From Paenibacillus validus NBRC 15382 (GTDB lineage: Bacteria > Bacillota > Bacilli > Paenibacillales > NBRC-103111): a DNA stretch of 64,000 nt. A program made the position numbers and the translations under genes. Each line of letters starts with the position of its first letter. The stretch's first letter is position 1. Positions 7,480-15,278 of this stretch are shown one piece after another. The notes below the pieces were generated by a model. It had not been told where the DNA came from and made no database searches. It was given only the letters and a program-made list of their open reading frames with translations. The stretch covers positions 62,001 to 126,000 of the forward strand of contig NZ_BIMH01000011.1 in the NCBI RefSeq assembly GCF_004000985.1. The letters run 5' to 3'.

Positions 7480-7869
7480 GTGGCACGCAAAAAAATCGAG
7501 CATGTCGGTGTTATGGTGAAAGACATCGATGCGTCGGTACGTTTTTATAAGGAAGTCGTAGGGTTGGAGCTGAAGGGGCGGTTAGATCATCCGAACGGCG
7601 TTATCCAGCTTGCTTTCTTAGGCTTCGGGCAACAGGCGGAAACGGAGCTGGAATTGATTCAGGGCTACAATGAAGGCTTGCCGGCGGAAGGCAAAGTGCA
7701 TCACATTGCCTTTACCGTGGACGACATTGAAGAAGAATTTGCTCGGATTAAAGAGCTTGACATAAGGCTCATCGATCAGGAAATTACGACGCTGCCGAAC
7801 GGCTCGAGGTACTTTTTCTTCTACGGCCCGGACGGCGAGTGGATCGAATTTTTCCAATCGACTCGGTAA
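7480..7869 (+). CDS. VOC (glyoxalase/bleomycin resistance) family protein
   Basis: The 129-residue product has one vicinal-oxygen-chelate domain made of two beta-alpha-beta-beta-beta halves: HVGVMVKDIDASVRFYKEVVGLEL and HHIAFTVDDIEEEFARIKE, ending YGPDGEWIEFFQ. His8, His72 and the Glu near the C-terminus fit the usual metal ligands. Substrate is unknown; relatives include glyoxalase I and methylmalonyl-CoA epimerase. The start is GTG 7480 with GAGGGAGAGGG upstream. It overlaps the ribosome binding site of the next small gene. Confidence 0.85.
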   Translation: MARKKIEHVGVMVKDIDASVRFYKEVVGLELKGRLDHPNGVIQLAFLGFGQQAETELELIQGYNEGLPAEGKVHHIAFTVDDIEEEFARIKELDIRLIDQEITTLPNGSRYFFFYGPDGEWIEFFQSTR

Positions 7870-7877
7870 GGGAAACG

Positions 7878-8075
7878 ATGAGACAGGCTGCAAACCAATC
7901 GCAACCATCTTCGACAACACGGATCAATTGTTACAAATGCAAGCATTTCTATGTCACGTGGGATCCGAATTTTCCTCGGGGCTGCCGTTCTTACGGCATT
8001 AAAACGAGCGAATTGCCTTCAAGCCTGATCAGGCGCTCGTCCGGCAAACCATGCTTAACCTTTGAGGAGAAGTAA
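7878..8075 (+). CDS. Small Cys-rich conserved protein (CYKCKHF type)
   Basis: The 65-residue product has a CYKCKHFYVTWDPNFPRGCRSYGIKT segment with three Cys and a fourth near the C-terminus (GKPCLTFEEK), which suggests a small zinc or metal site. Homologues of this pattern are common in Bacillales and are sometimes loosely labelled uracil-DNA glycosylase, which the sequence does not support. ATG 7878 follows GTAAGGGA overlapping the stop of the VOC gene, so the two are likely co-translated. Confidence 0.75.
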   Translation: MRQAANQSQPSSTTRINCYKCKHFYVTWDPNFPRGCRSYGIKTSELPSSLIRRSSGKPCLTFEEK

Positions 8076-8108
8076 GCCTTAATCCATTAACGGCAGGTGA
8101 AATAGCCC

Positions 8109-8306
8109 ATGCTGTTCAGCAAGCAACAAAAAAAGTTGATGCTCGAAATTTTGCTCAAAGAAAGACGCCGGCTGTTCTCGAAACATAAAGGCGAGCTGCT
8201 TGATAAGACGATTGCTGATCTATCGCAAATGATACGAAATGAAGAGATCAACATAACCGAGCCGAAAGATAATATCATCGATTGGAATTCGCGAAAAAAA
8301 CGATAA
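8109..8306 (+). CDS. Small charged hypothetical protein, 65 residues
   Basis: ATG 8109 follows GGCAGGTGAA. The product (MLFSKQQKKLMLEILLKERRR...) is strongly basic in its first half, helical, and ends NIIDWNSRKKR. No family is recognised. It is 33 bases downstream of the CYKCKHF gene, so probably the third gene of the same transcript, which ends at a terminator at 8372-8394. Confidence 0.65.
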   Translation: MLFSKQQKKLMLEILLKERRRLFSKHKGELLDKTIADLSQMIRNEEINITEPKDNIIDWNSRKKR

Positions 8307-8371
8307 TCCCGATGCGAACAGCGGCCCCCTGGTGCGTATTTCGTCGCTTTTCCGGACCATGAAACCGGTTG

Positions 8372-8394
8372 GGCGCGCATAACGCGCCTTTTTG
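8372..8394 (+). terminator. Terminator
   Basis: GGCGCG and CGCGCC around CATAA, followed by TTTTT. Confidence 0.75.
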
Positions 8395-8494
8395 CTCCGT
8401 TTATTACGGTCATTACTGTTGTCGTGGAACAATCCCTGCAGCGATTTCGTCTAACGATAGACGGGATGATCATCGATGAGAGAGGGATACAACT

Positions 8495-8758
8495 ATGTTA
8501 CTTCTAGGACAACGTAGACGGAAAGTGCGCTTCGTATGGGAGCGACGGAGAAGAGGGCTGGCGACCGTGCTGTTCGCCATGACGATCGGGGGACTTGACC
8601 TTATGACGCTGCCCTCGTTTGCTTGCGCATGCGAAGGGGCGGAACCCCGTGCGCACTGGATGAGTTGGCTGGTGATGGGGTTCGGCGTGTTCGTAGGCTT
8701 GGCGATGCTCTTATTTTCCGTCGTGATTGCGGTTAAGGCTTGGAGACGGCGCTATTGA
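8495..8758 (+). CDS. Small membrane protein, 87 residues
   Basis: The product starts with a basic cluster (MLLLGQRRRKVRFVWERRRR), has a hydrophobic segment (LATVLFAMTIGGLDLMTL), a short loop with CAC, and a second hydrophobic segment (WLVMGFGVFVGLAMLLFSVVIAV) ending in WRRRY. Both termini would be cytoplasmic by the positive-inside rule. ATG 8495 follows GAGAGAGGG. No family is recognised. Confidence 0.6.
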   Translation: MLLLGQRRRKVRFVWERRRRGLATVLFAMTIGGLDLMTLPSFACACEGAEPRAHWMSWLVMGFGVFVGLAMLLFSVVIAVKAWRRRY

Positions 8759-8801
8759 CAAGCCGTATCGAGCTTCATGCCGCACCCCTTCTATTTCTGT
8801 G

Positions 8802-8966
8802 CTAGGCCGAAGCGCTTGATAACTCTTGCTGCAACGATTGGGAAACGAGACAAAGTCCCGCAGGGTAACGGGTGACGTCGACAATATGGAATCCTGTCTT
8901 AAAGACGATTTGGGCAGGCTCGTCGTTCAACCGGTGCAATTTACGGCATGCGATACAATAGTACAT
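8802..8966 (-). CDS. Small CxxC protein, 54 residues
   Basis: On the minus strand ATG 8966 follows AAAGGAGACACACT. The product begins MYYCIACRKLHRLNDE, so a CxxC pair sits at residues 4-7 and a third Cys near residue 39. It could be half of a zinc ribbon. The tail SQSLQQELSSASA is hydrophilic. No family is recognised. It is divergent from the coiled-coil gene at 9106. Confidence 0.6.
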   Translation of the reverse strand: MYYCIACRKLHRLNDEPAQIVFKTGFHIVDVTRYPAGLCLVSQSLQQELSSASA

Positions 8967-9105
8967 AGTGTGTCTCCTTTACTCGAGTGATTTTGCACTA
9001 TCATGTTATGCGCGTTTTCGCGGAAAAATGACAGGGAATCGACCGGACTGGAATCGGAATTGATGATTATTGTTGAGTATACGAAGTTAGGGGCGTAACA
9101 AGCGG

Positions 9106-9327
9106 ATGAGTGCGGATAAGATCGAAGCGTGGAGAGACCTGATACGACAGCTGGACGGAGACGGTGCCGAGCCGCAGACGGAAGCCGGACGTATCGTCCA
9201 TGGTCTATTGGAGGAAGTGGAGCGGCTAAGGGCGGAGAATAAACGGTTGAAGACAGCGCTGCTGAAGGCGGCGACTGCGCAGAAGCCGTCGATGTCGACA
9301 AAGCTCAGCGAAGCGCTGAGGGAGTAA
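9106..9327 (+). CDS. Small coiled-coil protein, 73 residues
   Basis: The product MSADKIEAWRDLIRQLDGD... contains a leucine-heptad stretch (GLLEEVERLRAENKRLKTALLKAA, residues about 34-57) and should form a short coiled coil. ATG 9106 has TTAGGGG upstream, a moderate site. No family is recognised. A terminator follows directly. Confidence 0.55.
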   Translation: MSADKIEAWRDLIRQLDGDGAEPQTEAGRIVHGLLEEVERLRAENKRLKTALLKAATAQKPSMSTKLSEALRE

Positions 9328-9341
9328 GCTCAGATGGGTAT

Positions 9342-9369
9342 GCAGGTGCGGCTGTCCCTGCTTTTTTTT
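9342..9369 (+). terminator. Terminator with eight-T tail
   Basis: GCAGG and CCTGC flank a short loop, followed by TTTTTTTT. Confidence 0.8.
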
Positions 9370-9446
9370 GTAATCGAAATGTAATATTTTCGCCCGCATG
9401 AAACGACATCAATTTCATATGCCTCTATCGTATACTAAGGGTACGT

Positions 9447-9459
9447 CTAGGTAACCTAG
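9447..9459. promoter_or_regulatory. Palindrome upstream of a Glu-rich small gene
   Basis: CTAGGT-A-ACCTAG is a perfect inverted repeat with 6-base arms. It lies between a TATACT element (9430-9435) that could be a -10 box and the ribosome binding site of the next gene. It is operator-like; no binding protein can be named. Confidence 0.4.
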
Positions 9460-9482
9460 GCGAACATTGGGAGGGATTACAT

Positions 9483-9647
9483 ATGGGAGAAGACGAGAAA
9501 GTACGGTCTGAAGAAGAAGTTGTGGAACAAGTAGTTGTGGAACAAGCTGAAGAGGCCGCTTCGGAAGAAGAGGCTGTTGAAGAAGCCGCATCCGGCGAAG
9601 TGACGGAAGAAGTATTGTCCGAGGAAGTATCGGAAGAAACCGAATAG
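9483..9647 (+). CDS. Extremely acidic small protein, 54 residues
   Basis: ATG 9483 follows GGGAGGGATTAC. The product has 22 Glu and 1 Asp among 54 residues with only one Lys and one Arg, arranged in EEVVEQ/EEAASEEE-like repeats, so it should be disordered and strongly negative. It has its own terminator at 9693-9721. Such proteins can act as DNA mimics, metal buffers or spore core components, but nothing in the sequence selects among these. Confidence 0.65.
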   Translation: MGEDEKVRSEEEVVEQVVVEQAEEAASEEEAVEEAASGEVTEEVLSEEVSEETE

Positions 9648-9692
9648 TTTGACCCCAATCCCTTATCCTCCTTACCCTGAATAACAAACAAG

Positions 9693-9721
9693 GACCTGTT
9701 CTGAATGGAACAGGTCTTTTT
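9693..9721 (+). terminator. Terminator of the acidic-protein gene
   Basis: GACCTGTTC and GAACAGGTC pair perfectly around a short loop, with TTTTTA after. Confidence 0.85.
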
Positions 9722-9827
9722 ATTGATGGATCGGCTTTATACGGCCCGGAAGCACCGCTTCTAAGCGGCTGACAGTCGAATAGACTAGAAGAGAAGAGAT
9801 GCTTATGGTTTAAGGAGGTGTTTCCGC

Positions 9828-10064
9828 TTGAAGCGACAAACCGCCCAACGGATCGGGCTGGGCTTGTTTGCCGGCCTCTTGGTCTCAATAGCCGGAGTTC
9901 TTTATGTACAGGTTCAAGGATTATTGATACCTGGACTGGTGTTGGTCGGCGGGATGTTCTTGCTTTGTATGGGCTTGCTGTGGGTTTCGGAAGCGGAGGA
10001 CGACGCTAAAGCGGCCGAAGAGAAGAGCAAGAATATACGCAAAGTGCGCAGGCATGGAGGTTAA
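9828..10064 (+). CDS. Small two-segment membrane protein, 78 residues
   Basis: The start is TTG 9828, fixed by a perfect AAGGAGGTG seven bases upstream. Two hydrophobic segments (IGLGLFAGLLVSIAGVLYV and LIPGLVLVGGMFLLCMGLLWV) are followed by a charged cytoplasmic tail (SEAEDDAKAAEEKSKNIRKVRR). No family is recognised. It ends at a strong terminator. Confidence 0.65.
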   Translation: MKRQTAQRIGLGLFAGLLVSIAGVLYVQVQGLLIPGLVLVGGMFLLCMGLLWVSEAEDDAKAAEEKSKNIRKVRRHGG

Positions 10065-10075
10065 GACGCGAGAAA

Positions 10076-10112
10076 AGCCGTGTGGTGGACTTGGCCACAA
10101 CGGCTTTTTTTT
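10076..10112 (+). terminator. Terminator
   Basis: AGCCGT (10076-10081) pairs with ACGGCT (10100-10105), with an inner GTGG/CCAC stem and eight T residues after. Confidence 0.85.
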
Positions 10113-10244
10113 GCAGACAGTTTCTTCACAGTACTCGTTAGCGGCCGCACGGGCTGGAAAAGCTTCCGGCTGACGGGCCGCTAGACGCGTGGAAAGGTTT
10201 GCGGCCGCGCCGCTCGCTTCGTCTGTTGGGCATCCGGGCCTGGG

Positions 10245-10775
10245 TCAAGTCGAGGTTTGTTTAAATTGTATTTTCACAACCGGTGTCGTTCTTCGTTGGA
10301 TCGGCACCAAATCAAGCGACATGGATGGCATGTAAGGGGTCGTATCCTCCTTGTATTCAAATCCGAATTTGATCCAAAACCGTGCGGCTCTTTCACTTTC
10401 TGCACGCAATACGATTAGCTCGAACTTGGTGTCTTGGATACGATCCAGCAGCTTGAAGATGAGTTGTGTTCCGAGCCCCTGTCCGATCGGGTGGACGAAC
10501 AATTCATGAATTTGAATGACGGGGCGATCAAGCTCGAAATCGCTTGTCAGGTATTCCTTCATCGACGGGTCGTGCAGGCTTATATAGAAGCGAAATAAGC
10601 CTTCGCCGGAAGGGTTGTAAAAAATCATCCATCTTTCCTTTTCTTTCACAATGGATACTTTAACCGGGGAGCCAATAATTGCCGAGAAGTCTTTCGCTAA
10701 CTCCTGAAACAAGTTTTCGTCGGTGTTTTTAAGAACATGCGTCAGTTTCGGCTGCCGGATTTCCCATTGCTCCAT
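10245..10775 (-). CDS. GNAT family N-acetyltransferase
   Basis: The 176-residue product has the GNAT layout: VIQIHELFVHPIGQGLGTQLIFKLLDRI corresponds to the beta4-alpha3 acetyl-CoA binding region with a Q/RxxGxG/A-type loop (QGLG), and the C-terminal ESERAARFWIKFGFEY matches the B-motif. Target is unknown. ATG 10775 follows CGGGGGAATGG. It lies downstream of the DUF421 gene on the same strand but is separated from it by a terminator. Confidence 0.8.
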   Translation of the reverse strand: MEQWEIRQPKLTHVLKNTDENLFQELAKDFSAIIGSPVKVSIVKEKERWMIFYNPSGEGLFRFYISLHDPSMKEYLTSDFELDRPVIQIHELFVHPIGQGLGTQLIFKLLDRIQDTKFELIVLRAESERAARFWIKFGFEYKEDTTPYMPSMSLDLVPIQRRTTPVVKIQFKQTST

Positions 10776-10856
10776 GTCCCATTCCCCCGAAATGTCGTTT
10801 GTTGATTGTATGCTGTTTATGCGCGCTTTAATACTCGTCTATCGGCTGCGGGAACG

Positions 10857-10890
10857 CATAAAACCACCGGCCAACACGATCCGGTGGTTT
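10857..10890 (-). terminator. Terminator of the DUF421 gene
   Basis: AAACCACCGG (10861-10870) and CCGGTGGTTT (10881-10890) form a 10-bp stem, followed on the minus strand by TTTTATG. Confidence 0.8.
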
Positions 10891-10919
10891 CCTATGCTGT
10901 TATAATGGAGAGACCCGGT

Positions 10920-11780
10920 CTAGCTGACCAATAACGGTCTAATTTCCGTAATCACTCTTTGTAATTTACGGGAACACTGTTCATACATCTGTTTCGTCGT
11001 CTCGTCTTTCGTTGTAAGCCCATATAATTCAAGATCCGCTTCACATTTCTTGAGGGTGGCGAGCAGCGTAGCCTTAAGCTGGGGCTGCGGAACCTTGAGC
11101 TGGTCGTCATATAGGTCGACGTACAATTGACCATAGGAATCAACTTGCCCTACGAACACATTCTCAAGGGTAGCGCCGATCTTCTCCAGCTCGGTGTATA
11201 ACCACTCCCGGCTTAATCCGATCGTCGCCAGCGGCTCATCCAACATTTTCCCGTCCATAATAACCGTCTGCGGTTCCTGTTCGGGACCTACTTTAATACC
11301 GAGATGCTTGGGGGTTAAAGGTTGGTTTTCTTTGGTTGCCAGCACATTAATTTCGCCGCTGGGCTCCATGACCGCAAACTCAACATCAGCCGCTTTAAAT
11401 ATATTTTTCTTACGCAGCTGCTCCAGCAGTTCATCGGTTGTGAGACGTTCTTTCTTTAGATTGTCCTCCATTATTTTCCCATCCTTGATGAGAATGGTTC
11501 CTTTTCCGTCAACCCAGTCCCGGAACACTTTGCTTTTCATCTGTAATATTTCAATAAGAAACGACACCAATACCCAAACGACCAGTGAAATTAAACCTAG
11601 ATGCCACATCGAATCTAAATCCATTGAAACGTAGGCAGCCAGGCTTCCGATCGTAATGCCCGTAATGTATTCAAAAAAAGAAAGCTGGGATATTTGCCGT
11701 TTGCCAAGCAGCTTCGTTAACAAAAAAAGCACAAGAACCGCAAGAAGCGTTCGTAAAGCAACTTCAATCGATTGTGACAT
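10920..11780 (-). CDS. DUF421 membrane protein (YetF/YrbG type)
   Basis: The 286-residue product has three N-terminal membrane helices (VALRTLLAVLVLFLLTKLLG, FFEYITGITIGSLAAYVSM, HLGLISLVVWVLVSFLIEI), then the DUF421 cytoplasmic domain (GKGTILIKDGKIMEDNLKKERLTTDELLEQLRKKNIF, EPSGEINVL) and a DUF3290-like tail. The family includes YetF and YrbG of B. subtilis and spore germinant-related relatives; its biochemical role is not settled. GGAGGCAAATAAACCT precedes ATG 11780. Confidence 0.88.
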   Translation of the reverse strand: MSQSIEVALRTLLAVLVLFLLTKLLGKRQISQLSFFEYITGITIGSLAAYVSMDLDSMWHLGLISLVVWVLVSFLIEILQMKSKVFRDWVDGKGTILIKDGKIMEDNLKKERLTTDELLEQLRKKNIFKAADVEFAVMEPSGEINVLATKENQPLTPKHLGIKVGPEQEPQTVIMDGKMLDEPLATIGLSREWLYTELEKIGATLENVFVGQVDSYGQLYVDLYDDQLKVPQPQLKATLLATLKKCEADLELYGLTTKDETTKQMYEQCSRKLQRVITEIRPLLVS

Positions 11781-11887
11781 AGGTTTATTTGCCTCCAGTT
11801 CAATTAATCAACAATATATTTATTTACCGCATGCCTGGTTTTTATGAATGAATCACCAGACGGTAGGGGTTTAGCCCGATCCCCTAT

Positions 11888-12973
11888 TTAGGAAACCATG
11901 CTGATGGATGTAATGGTCCACGGTTCCAGCAGAGATCCCCGGATCATTTGGAACGTAAAAGTTGCTTTGTCGACGCGGTTGTTTTCCCGGTACATGTTGA
12001 CTTCAAGTGGAAATTCCAAAGCTAGTACACCGGAGAACGGTTTGTCAACGTGACTGGATCTTTTGCGAATGCCTTTGAGCCGGTCCTTTTCTTTCAGAAA
12101 ATAATCAAGCTGCGGATCCTTGGCGTCTGCAAAGCTCATTTTCAAGATTTGCGGTTCCTTCAGGTTTAATGCGATCAAAAAGGCGTCCGCAATTTGATAA
12201 GGGGAAGCTTCATTGAAATAATCAACTAATTTTCCGGCAGCCTTATATACCATCAACTGATGTTCAGGATCAACGTTTCCGGAGCCGTGGGTAGAGCTTC
12301 CTGTAAAATGGATACAAAAATGGCCCGAAAAATCATTATCCGGAATGCCGTCGCCGCCATGCGGCATGCCGTGCATGGATGCGGCAAGCCGCTGATCCTC
12401 GGTTTGAACAATAATTGCTTTTCGCCGCCAGCTCCAGGCTCCGTTGTAGATTTGTTTCATGATGGCGGTATCTTCTTTGGTCAAAGGTTGTACATCCGCG
12501 TGTTTGCTTCCCGCTCTTCTCTGCACGTTAAACGAGAGGCCGGTTTCCAGGTCGATGACTTTGAACTTCGCTTGCTTCGGGATCAAGGTTGAAGCATTAT
12601 CCCACTCGATCATTTGGCCATAGTGTTTGGAGCGCAAGCTATGGACGTAATTCCTGAGTTCCGATTTTATGTGCTCTTGAAGATAAATAATTTCAAGGGT
12701 CTTCTCATCGTATAAGTTGCCTGCCTGGTCAACCAGAAAGGTGAGATGCTCTCCATTACGATTTAGGGTCAAGTAAGTATCCAGAACGGGGATGTTTTGG
12801 ACAGATTTACGCTGACCGTGCTTCAGGAAGCGTTCGAAGTTATTCGTCAGCTCCAGGTTCGTCTCGAGTTCGGAATCAAGGGAAGTTTTCACGGTTAAAA
12901 CGGCTTTATGAGCCGGTTCCGCTAATGCCCCTTGCCCAACCCACACCAAAGTACAAGCAATAAAAATCGCCAA
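11888..12973 (-). CDS. Secreted protein with an L,D-transpeptidase-like His/Cys motif; start disrupted
   Basis: The 361-residue reading opens directly in a signal peptide (AIFIACTLVWVGQGALAEPA). The central region has MHG-MPHGGDG...SGHFCIHFTGSSTHGSG at residues 200-232: an HG followed 17 residues later by HFC, close to the HX(14-17)[ST]HGC signature of YkuD transpeptidases but with Phe for Gly. The preceding IPKQAKFKVIDLETGLSFNVQRR also resembles YkuD beta strands, so a cell-wall role is likely but unproven. The annotated TTG 12973 has no ribosome binding site. An ATG at 12995 with GGGGGAAATGG upstream would add MNRVRTC, a proper positive signal-peptide start, if one base near 12974 were removed. 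A one-base insertion or sequencing error is therefore likely. Confidence 0.6.
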   Translation of the reverse strand: MAIFIACTLVWVGQGALAEPAHKAVLTVKTSLDSELETNLELTNNFERFLKHGQRKSVQNIPVLDTYLTLNRNGEHLTFLVDQAGNLYDEKTLEIIYLQEHIKSELRNYVHSLRSKHYGQMIEWDNASTLIPKQAKFKVIDLETGLSFNVQRRAGSKHADVQPLTKEDTAIMKQIYNGAWSWRRKAIIVQTEDQRLAASMHGMPHGGDGIPDNDFSGHFCIHFTGSSTHGSGNVDPEHQLMVYKAAGKLVDYFNEASPYQIADAFLIALNLKEPQILKMSFADAKDPQLDYFLKEKDRLKGIRKRSSHVDKPFSGVLALEFPLEVNMYRENNRVDKATFTFQMIRGSLLEPWTITSISMVS

Positions 12974-13207
12974 GGCATGTACGGACTCGGTTCATGATCC
13001 ATTTCCCCCAGATGAATTGTTCGCATTCATTTTCTGCTTTTACTTGCGAAACAAGTACAGGAAAATAAAGTCATGAATGGGCCAGTTATTATTTTAATGG
13101 CTTTCGTCAAAATCTCACAATTTTGTGAACATCGTTCGAGCCATTTTTCAGCTCACATCCAGTATAATTTCCATACTCATACTAAATGGACAAGCGGAGG
13201 GATGGCT

Positions 13208-13459
13208 ATGTATATTAACCATGTTAACTATGCCAATGAAATCGGAAACGTGTATTGCTGCTTACGAAATAAAGTGGTTGAGTTAAACCAATTCCAAATA
13301 GACAACTTTTGCTCAGGATGTAAAATGTTCAAGGGGGGGAATGAAGGAAGAGTGCTGTGTTACTGGAAAGATCTCAGACAAATAAGCGATCCTCATATCG
13401 TTTATGATCCGAGAACTGAATATTTAAGCATGCAGAAAAAGAAATTAGACGCGATGTAA
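13208..13459 (+). CDS. Small Cys-containing hypothetical protein, 83 residues
   Basis: ATG 13208 is chosen because GGAGGG lies six bases upstream; an ATG at 13202 is too close and a longer open frame from 13073 has no site. The product contains YCCL, DNFCSGCKMFKGG and VLCYW, five Cys in a pattern that could bind a metal. No family is recognised. It ends at a strong bidirectional terminator shared with the convergent gene. Confidence 0.6.
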   Translation: MYINHVNYANEIGNVYCCLRNKVVELNQFQIDNFCSGCKMFKGGNEGRVLCYWKDLRQISDPHIVYDPRTEYLSMQKKKLDAM

Positions 13460-13494
13460 AAGAAACACAGCTGCGGATCCAGGTTTCTTCATAT

Positions 13495-13523
13495 AAAAAA
13501 GGAGGCTTAATAGCCTCCTTTTT
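13495..13523. terminator. Bidirectional terminator between convergent genes
   Basis: AAAAAAGGAGGCT and AGCCTCCTTTTT around TAAT. It overlaps the stop codon region of the minus-strand gene at 13522. Confidence 0.9.
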
Positions 13524-14013
13524 ATGCGTATACCTTTGTTTGAAGGTCGGGCTTGCCGGTTGCAAAATGAGTTAGTTCCGGTATCGAAAAAAACTCGGCC
13601 AGCCGTTTGAGTCTCATGTAGATGACCCGTAAAATCACAGAATCTAATTCCGTTATCATGCTTTCATTAGCGATGTAATCCTGCACGCTTACTTTGATCA
13701 GAAACCGGCTGTCTCGCAAATTTACTGAATTTTGTCTGGTTTGATTATAACCGTTTTGCAAAATATATTTAGTCTGCTCGACAGCGCTTTGAAAAAGCTC
13801 AACGCACTTTCGTGTCACGGGAATTTTTCGTTCGATGTCATAAGCATCCTTTAGGGTGAGCATACGGTTGGTTATATCCAGAGAATCCTTGGTCAAATAT
13901 ACTAACTCGTGAACTCCTACACCCTCCATAAGTAAACGAATAATAATTGCATCTTGAGGATTGACGCTTTGACTTTCAACAAAAAGTAATTTTTCAACAA
14001 ATAAGACAGTCAT
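13522..14013 (-). CDS. Tyrosine-recombinase-fold protein without catalytic residues (MrpR-like orphan)
   Basis: The 163-residue product resembles the catalytic domain of phage-type integrases in layout: NPQDAIIIRLLMEGVGVHELVYLTKDSLDITNRMLTLKD corresponds to the first helices and the D-I-D hairpin, and IPVTRKCVELFQSAVEQT to the next. The catalytic Arg, HxxR and Tyr are not visible. SPbeta-family phages encode a repressor, MrpR, with this inactive-recombinase fold. No phage genes are nearby. The assignment is tentative. A ribosome binding site (GAAAGGA) lies rather far from ATG 14013. Confidence 0.45.
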   Translation of the reverse strand: MTVLFVEKLLFVESQSVNPQDAIIIRLLMEGVGVHELVYLTKDSLDITNRMLTLKDAYDIERKIPVTRKCVELFQSAVEQTKYILQNGYNQTRQNSVNLRDSRFLIKVSVQDYIANESMITELDSVILRVIYMRLKRLAEFFSIPELTHFATGKPDLQTKVYA

Positions 14014-14180
14014 AGTTATTCAAGATCATCCTTTCCTGCATCTATATTTAACTGACTGGAATAATATAACATTATATTGGCAAATAAATATACGGTGTTA
14101 AAATAAGAGGTTTTGTCATTTTTTGCTTGAAAACGATACACTTTTGACAAATATATGAACTCAACCCGTATATGAAAATG

Positions 14181-14828
14181 TTAGTTTGCCTTTTCTTTTT
14201 TTTCTATCCATTTTATGAGGAGCGGCGTTTTCTCATGATACCCCATCCATTTGGTTACACGGACCGTGAAAGAGGCTGTCCCGTTGGTTGGCGAATTCGC
14301 CGGGAAGACAGGTGCATGGTCTTGTTGGACTTTGTTTGCAGCTTCTGCAGACCTGATGAAGCGAAGATGCCACGGAAGGAATACATGAAAGAACAAAAAA
14401 TAAAATGGAATCGAATACCAAACATGCCAGCCTTTTTGAATGAGAAATCCCGCTTTAACTAACAAATACTCCGATAGTAAGGAAAAAGCGACGAACAGAC
14501 TCGTCAGCACCCATTTATTTTTGGTTGTTACAAAATTCAAATACAAATTGGCAATAGCGGGAGGGACAAACGAGAACATCACGATGTCGGGAATTCCGCC
14601 AATGGATGGATCGCCCGAATCGAGCAAGTCCAGCTGAAAAAAGAAAATAATATTTCCCATCCAGGCCATAAATCCTACAACGCCAAAAGTGATGTACCAT
14701 TCTCTCCAAGTTATTCTTCTTTTGAACCACAATGAGGCTAAAAATAAAAGCGTACCGCCTATGTAAATAAGCCAAGCTCCTTTTGCGTTCAAATCCAGCC
14801 GTTGCAGCACTTCTTCCCAATAGTTCAT
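14181..14828 (-). CDS. Multi-pass membrane protein, 215 residues
   Basis: Starting at ATG 14828 (GGAAAGGAC upstream), the product has five or six hydrophobic segments: AWLIYIGGTLLFLASLWF, WYITFGVVGFMAWMGNIIFFF, IVMFSFVPPAIANLYLNF, WVLTSLFVAFSLLSEYLLV and WYSIPFYFLFFHVFLPW, then a basic cytoplasmic tail. The layout, including W.REWY and GIPD...PP, resembles CBO0543-like proteins such as the one at 2315, but identity cannot be claimed. An upstream in-frame extension to 14993 has poor composition and was rejected. Confidence 0.65.
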   Translation of the reverse strand: MNYWEEVLQRLDLNAKGAWLIYIGGTLLFLASLWFKRRITWREWYITFGVVGFMAWMGNIIFFFQLDLLDSGDPSIGGIPDIVMFSFVPPAIANLYLNFVTTKNKWVLTSLFVAFSLLSEYLLVKAGFLIQKGWHVWYSIPFYFLFFHVFLPWHLRFIRSAEAANKVQQDHAPVFPANSPTNGTASFTVRVTKWMGYHEKTPLLIKWIEKKEKAN

Positions 14829-15011
14829 GATGAAAAGTCCTTTCCATTTTGTTCTTCTTGGTTTTAATTTGCCCACTGCTAAAGTGTCTATTCCAACATT
14901 CGCAGGGTCAGGGATACGGCAAAGCCATCTGACCTTGATGTTCCAGCTTACCGAATCCTTTACGGAATCATAACGTAGTATGAAGTATCTCAATAAATCG
15001 AGGTGTCGTTT

Positions 15012-15200
15012 ATGTATTTGTTGGCGATTTTGCTTCCTCCTGTTGCTGTATTATTTTGCGGGAAGCCCATTCAAGCCTTGTTGAATTTCATTCTAACGTG
15101 CTTCTTCTGGATTCCGGGCGCGATTCATGCGTGTATGGTAGTTCATGAGAGAAAACAAGATAAACGGATGGAGAAGATGGCGAGGAATATGAGAGACTAG
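15012..15200 (+). CDS. YqaE/Pmp3 family small membrane protein
   Basis: The 62-residue product is a typical PF01679 (UPF0057) protein: MYLLAILLPPVAVLFCGKPIQALLNFILTC... with two membrane helices and the LPP motif, ending in a basic tail. Relatives modulate membrane potential or stress tolerance in yeast and plants; the bacterial role is uncertain. ATG 15012 is favoured over GTG 15003 because CGAGGTG lies just upstream. Confidence 0.85.
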   Translation: MYLLAILLPPVAVLFCGKPIQALLNFILTCFFWIPGAIHACMVVHERKQDKRMEKMARNMRD

Positions 15201-15229
15201 TTCAATGTGCTGGAAATCGGAGGGAATGT

Positions 15230-15266
15230 AAAAAAAAGCATCCGCCAACCAAGTTGGCGCGATGCT
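15230..15266 (-). terminator. Terminator of the bile-acid:Na+ symporter gene
   Basis: AGCATC...CCAAC and GTTGG...GATGCT form a stem (15237-15266); on the minus strand it is followed by a run of seven T residues. Confidence 0.8.
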
Positions 15267-15278
15267 TGATGAGGCGGG

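Noticed and set aside
10140-10215. GC-rich patch with two GCGGCCGC sites
   Set aside because: Looked like a cloning junction at first, but flanking sequence is continuous with normal terminator and gene ends; chance occurrence is adequate.
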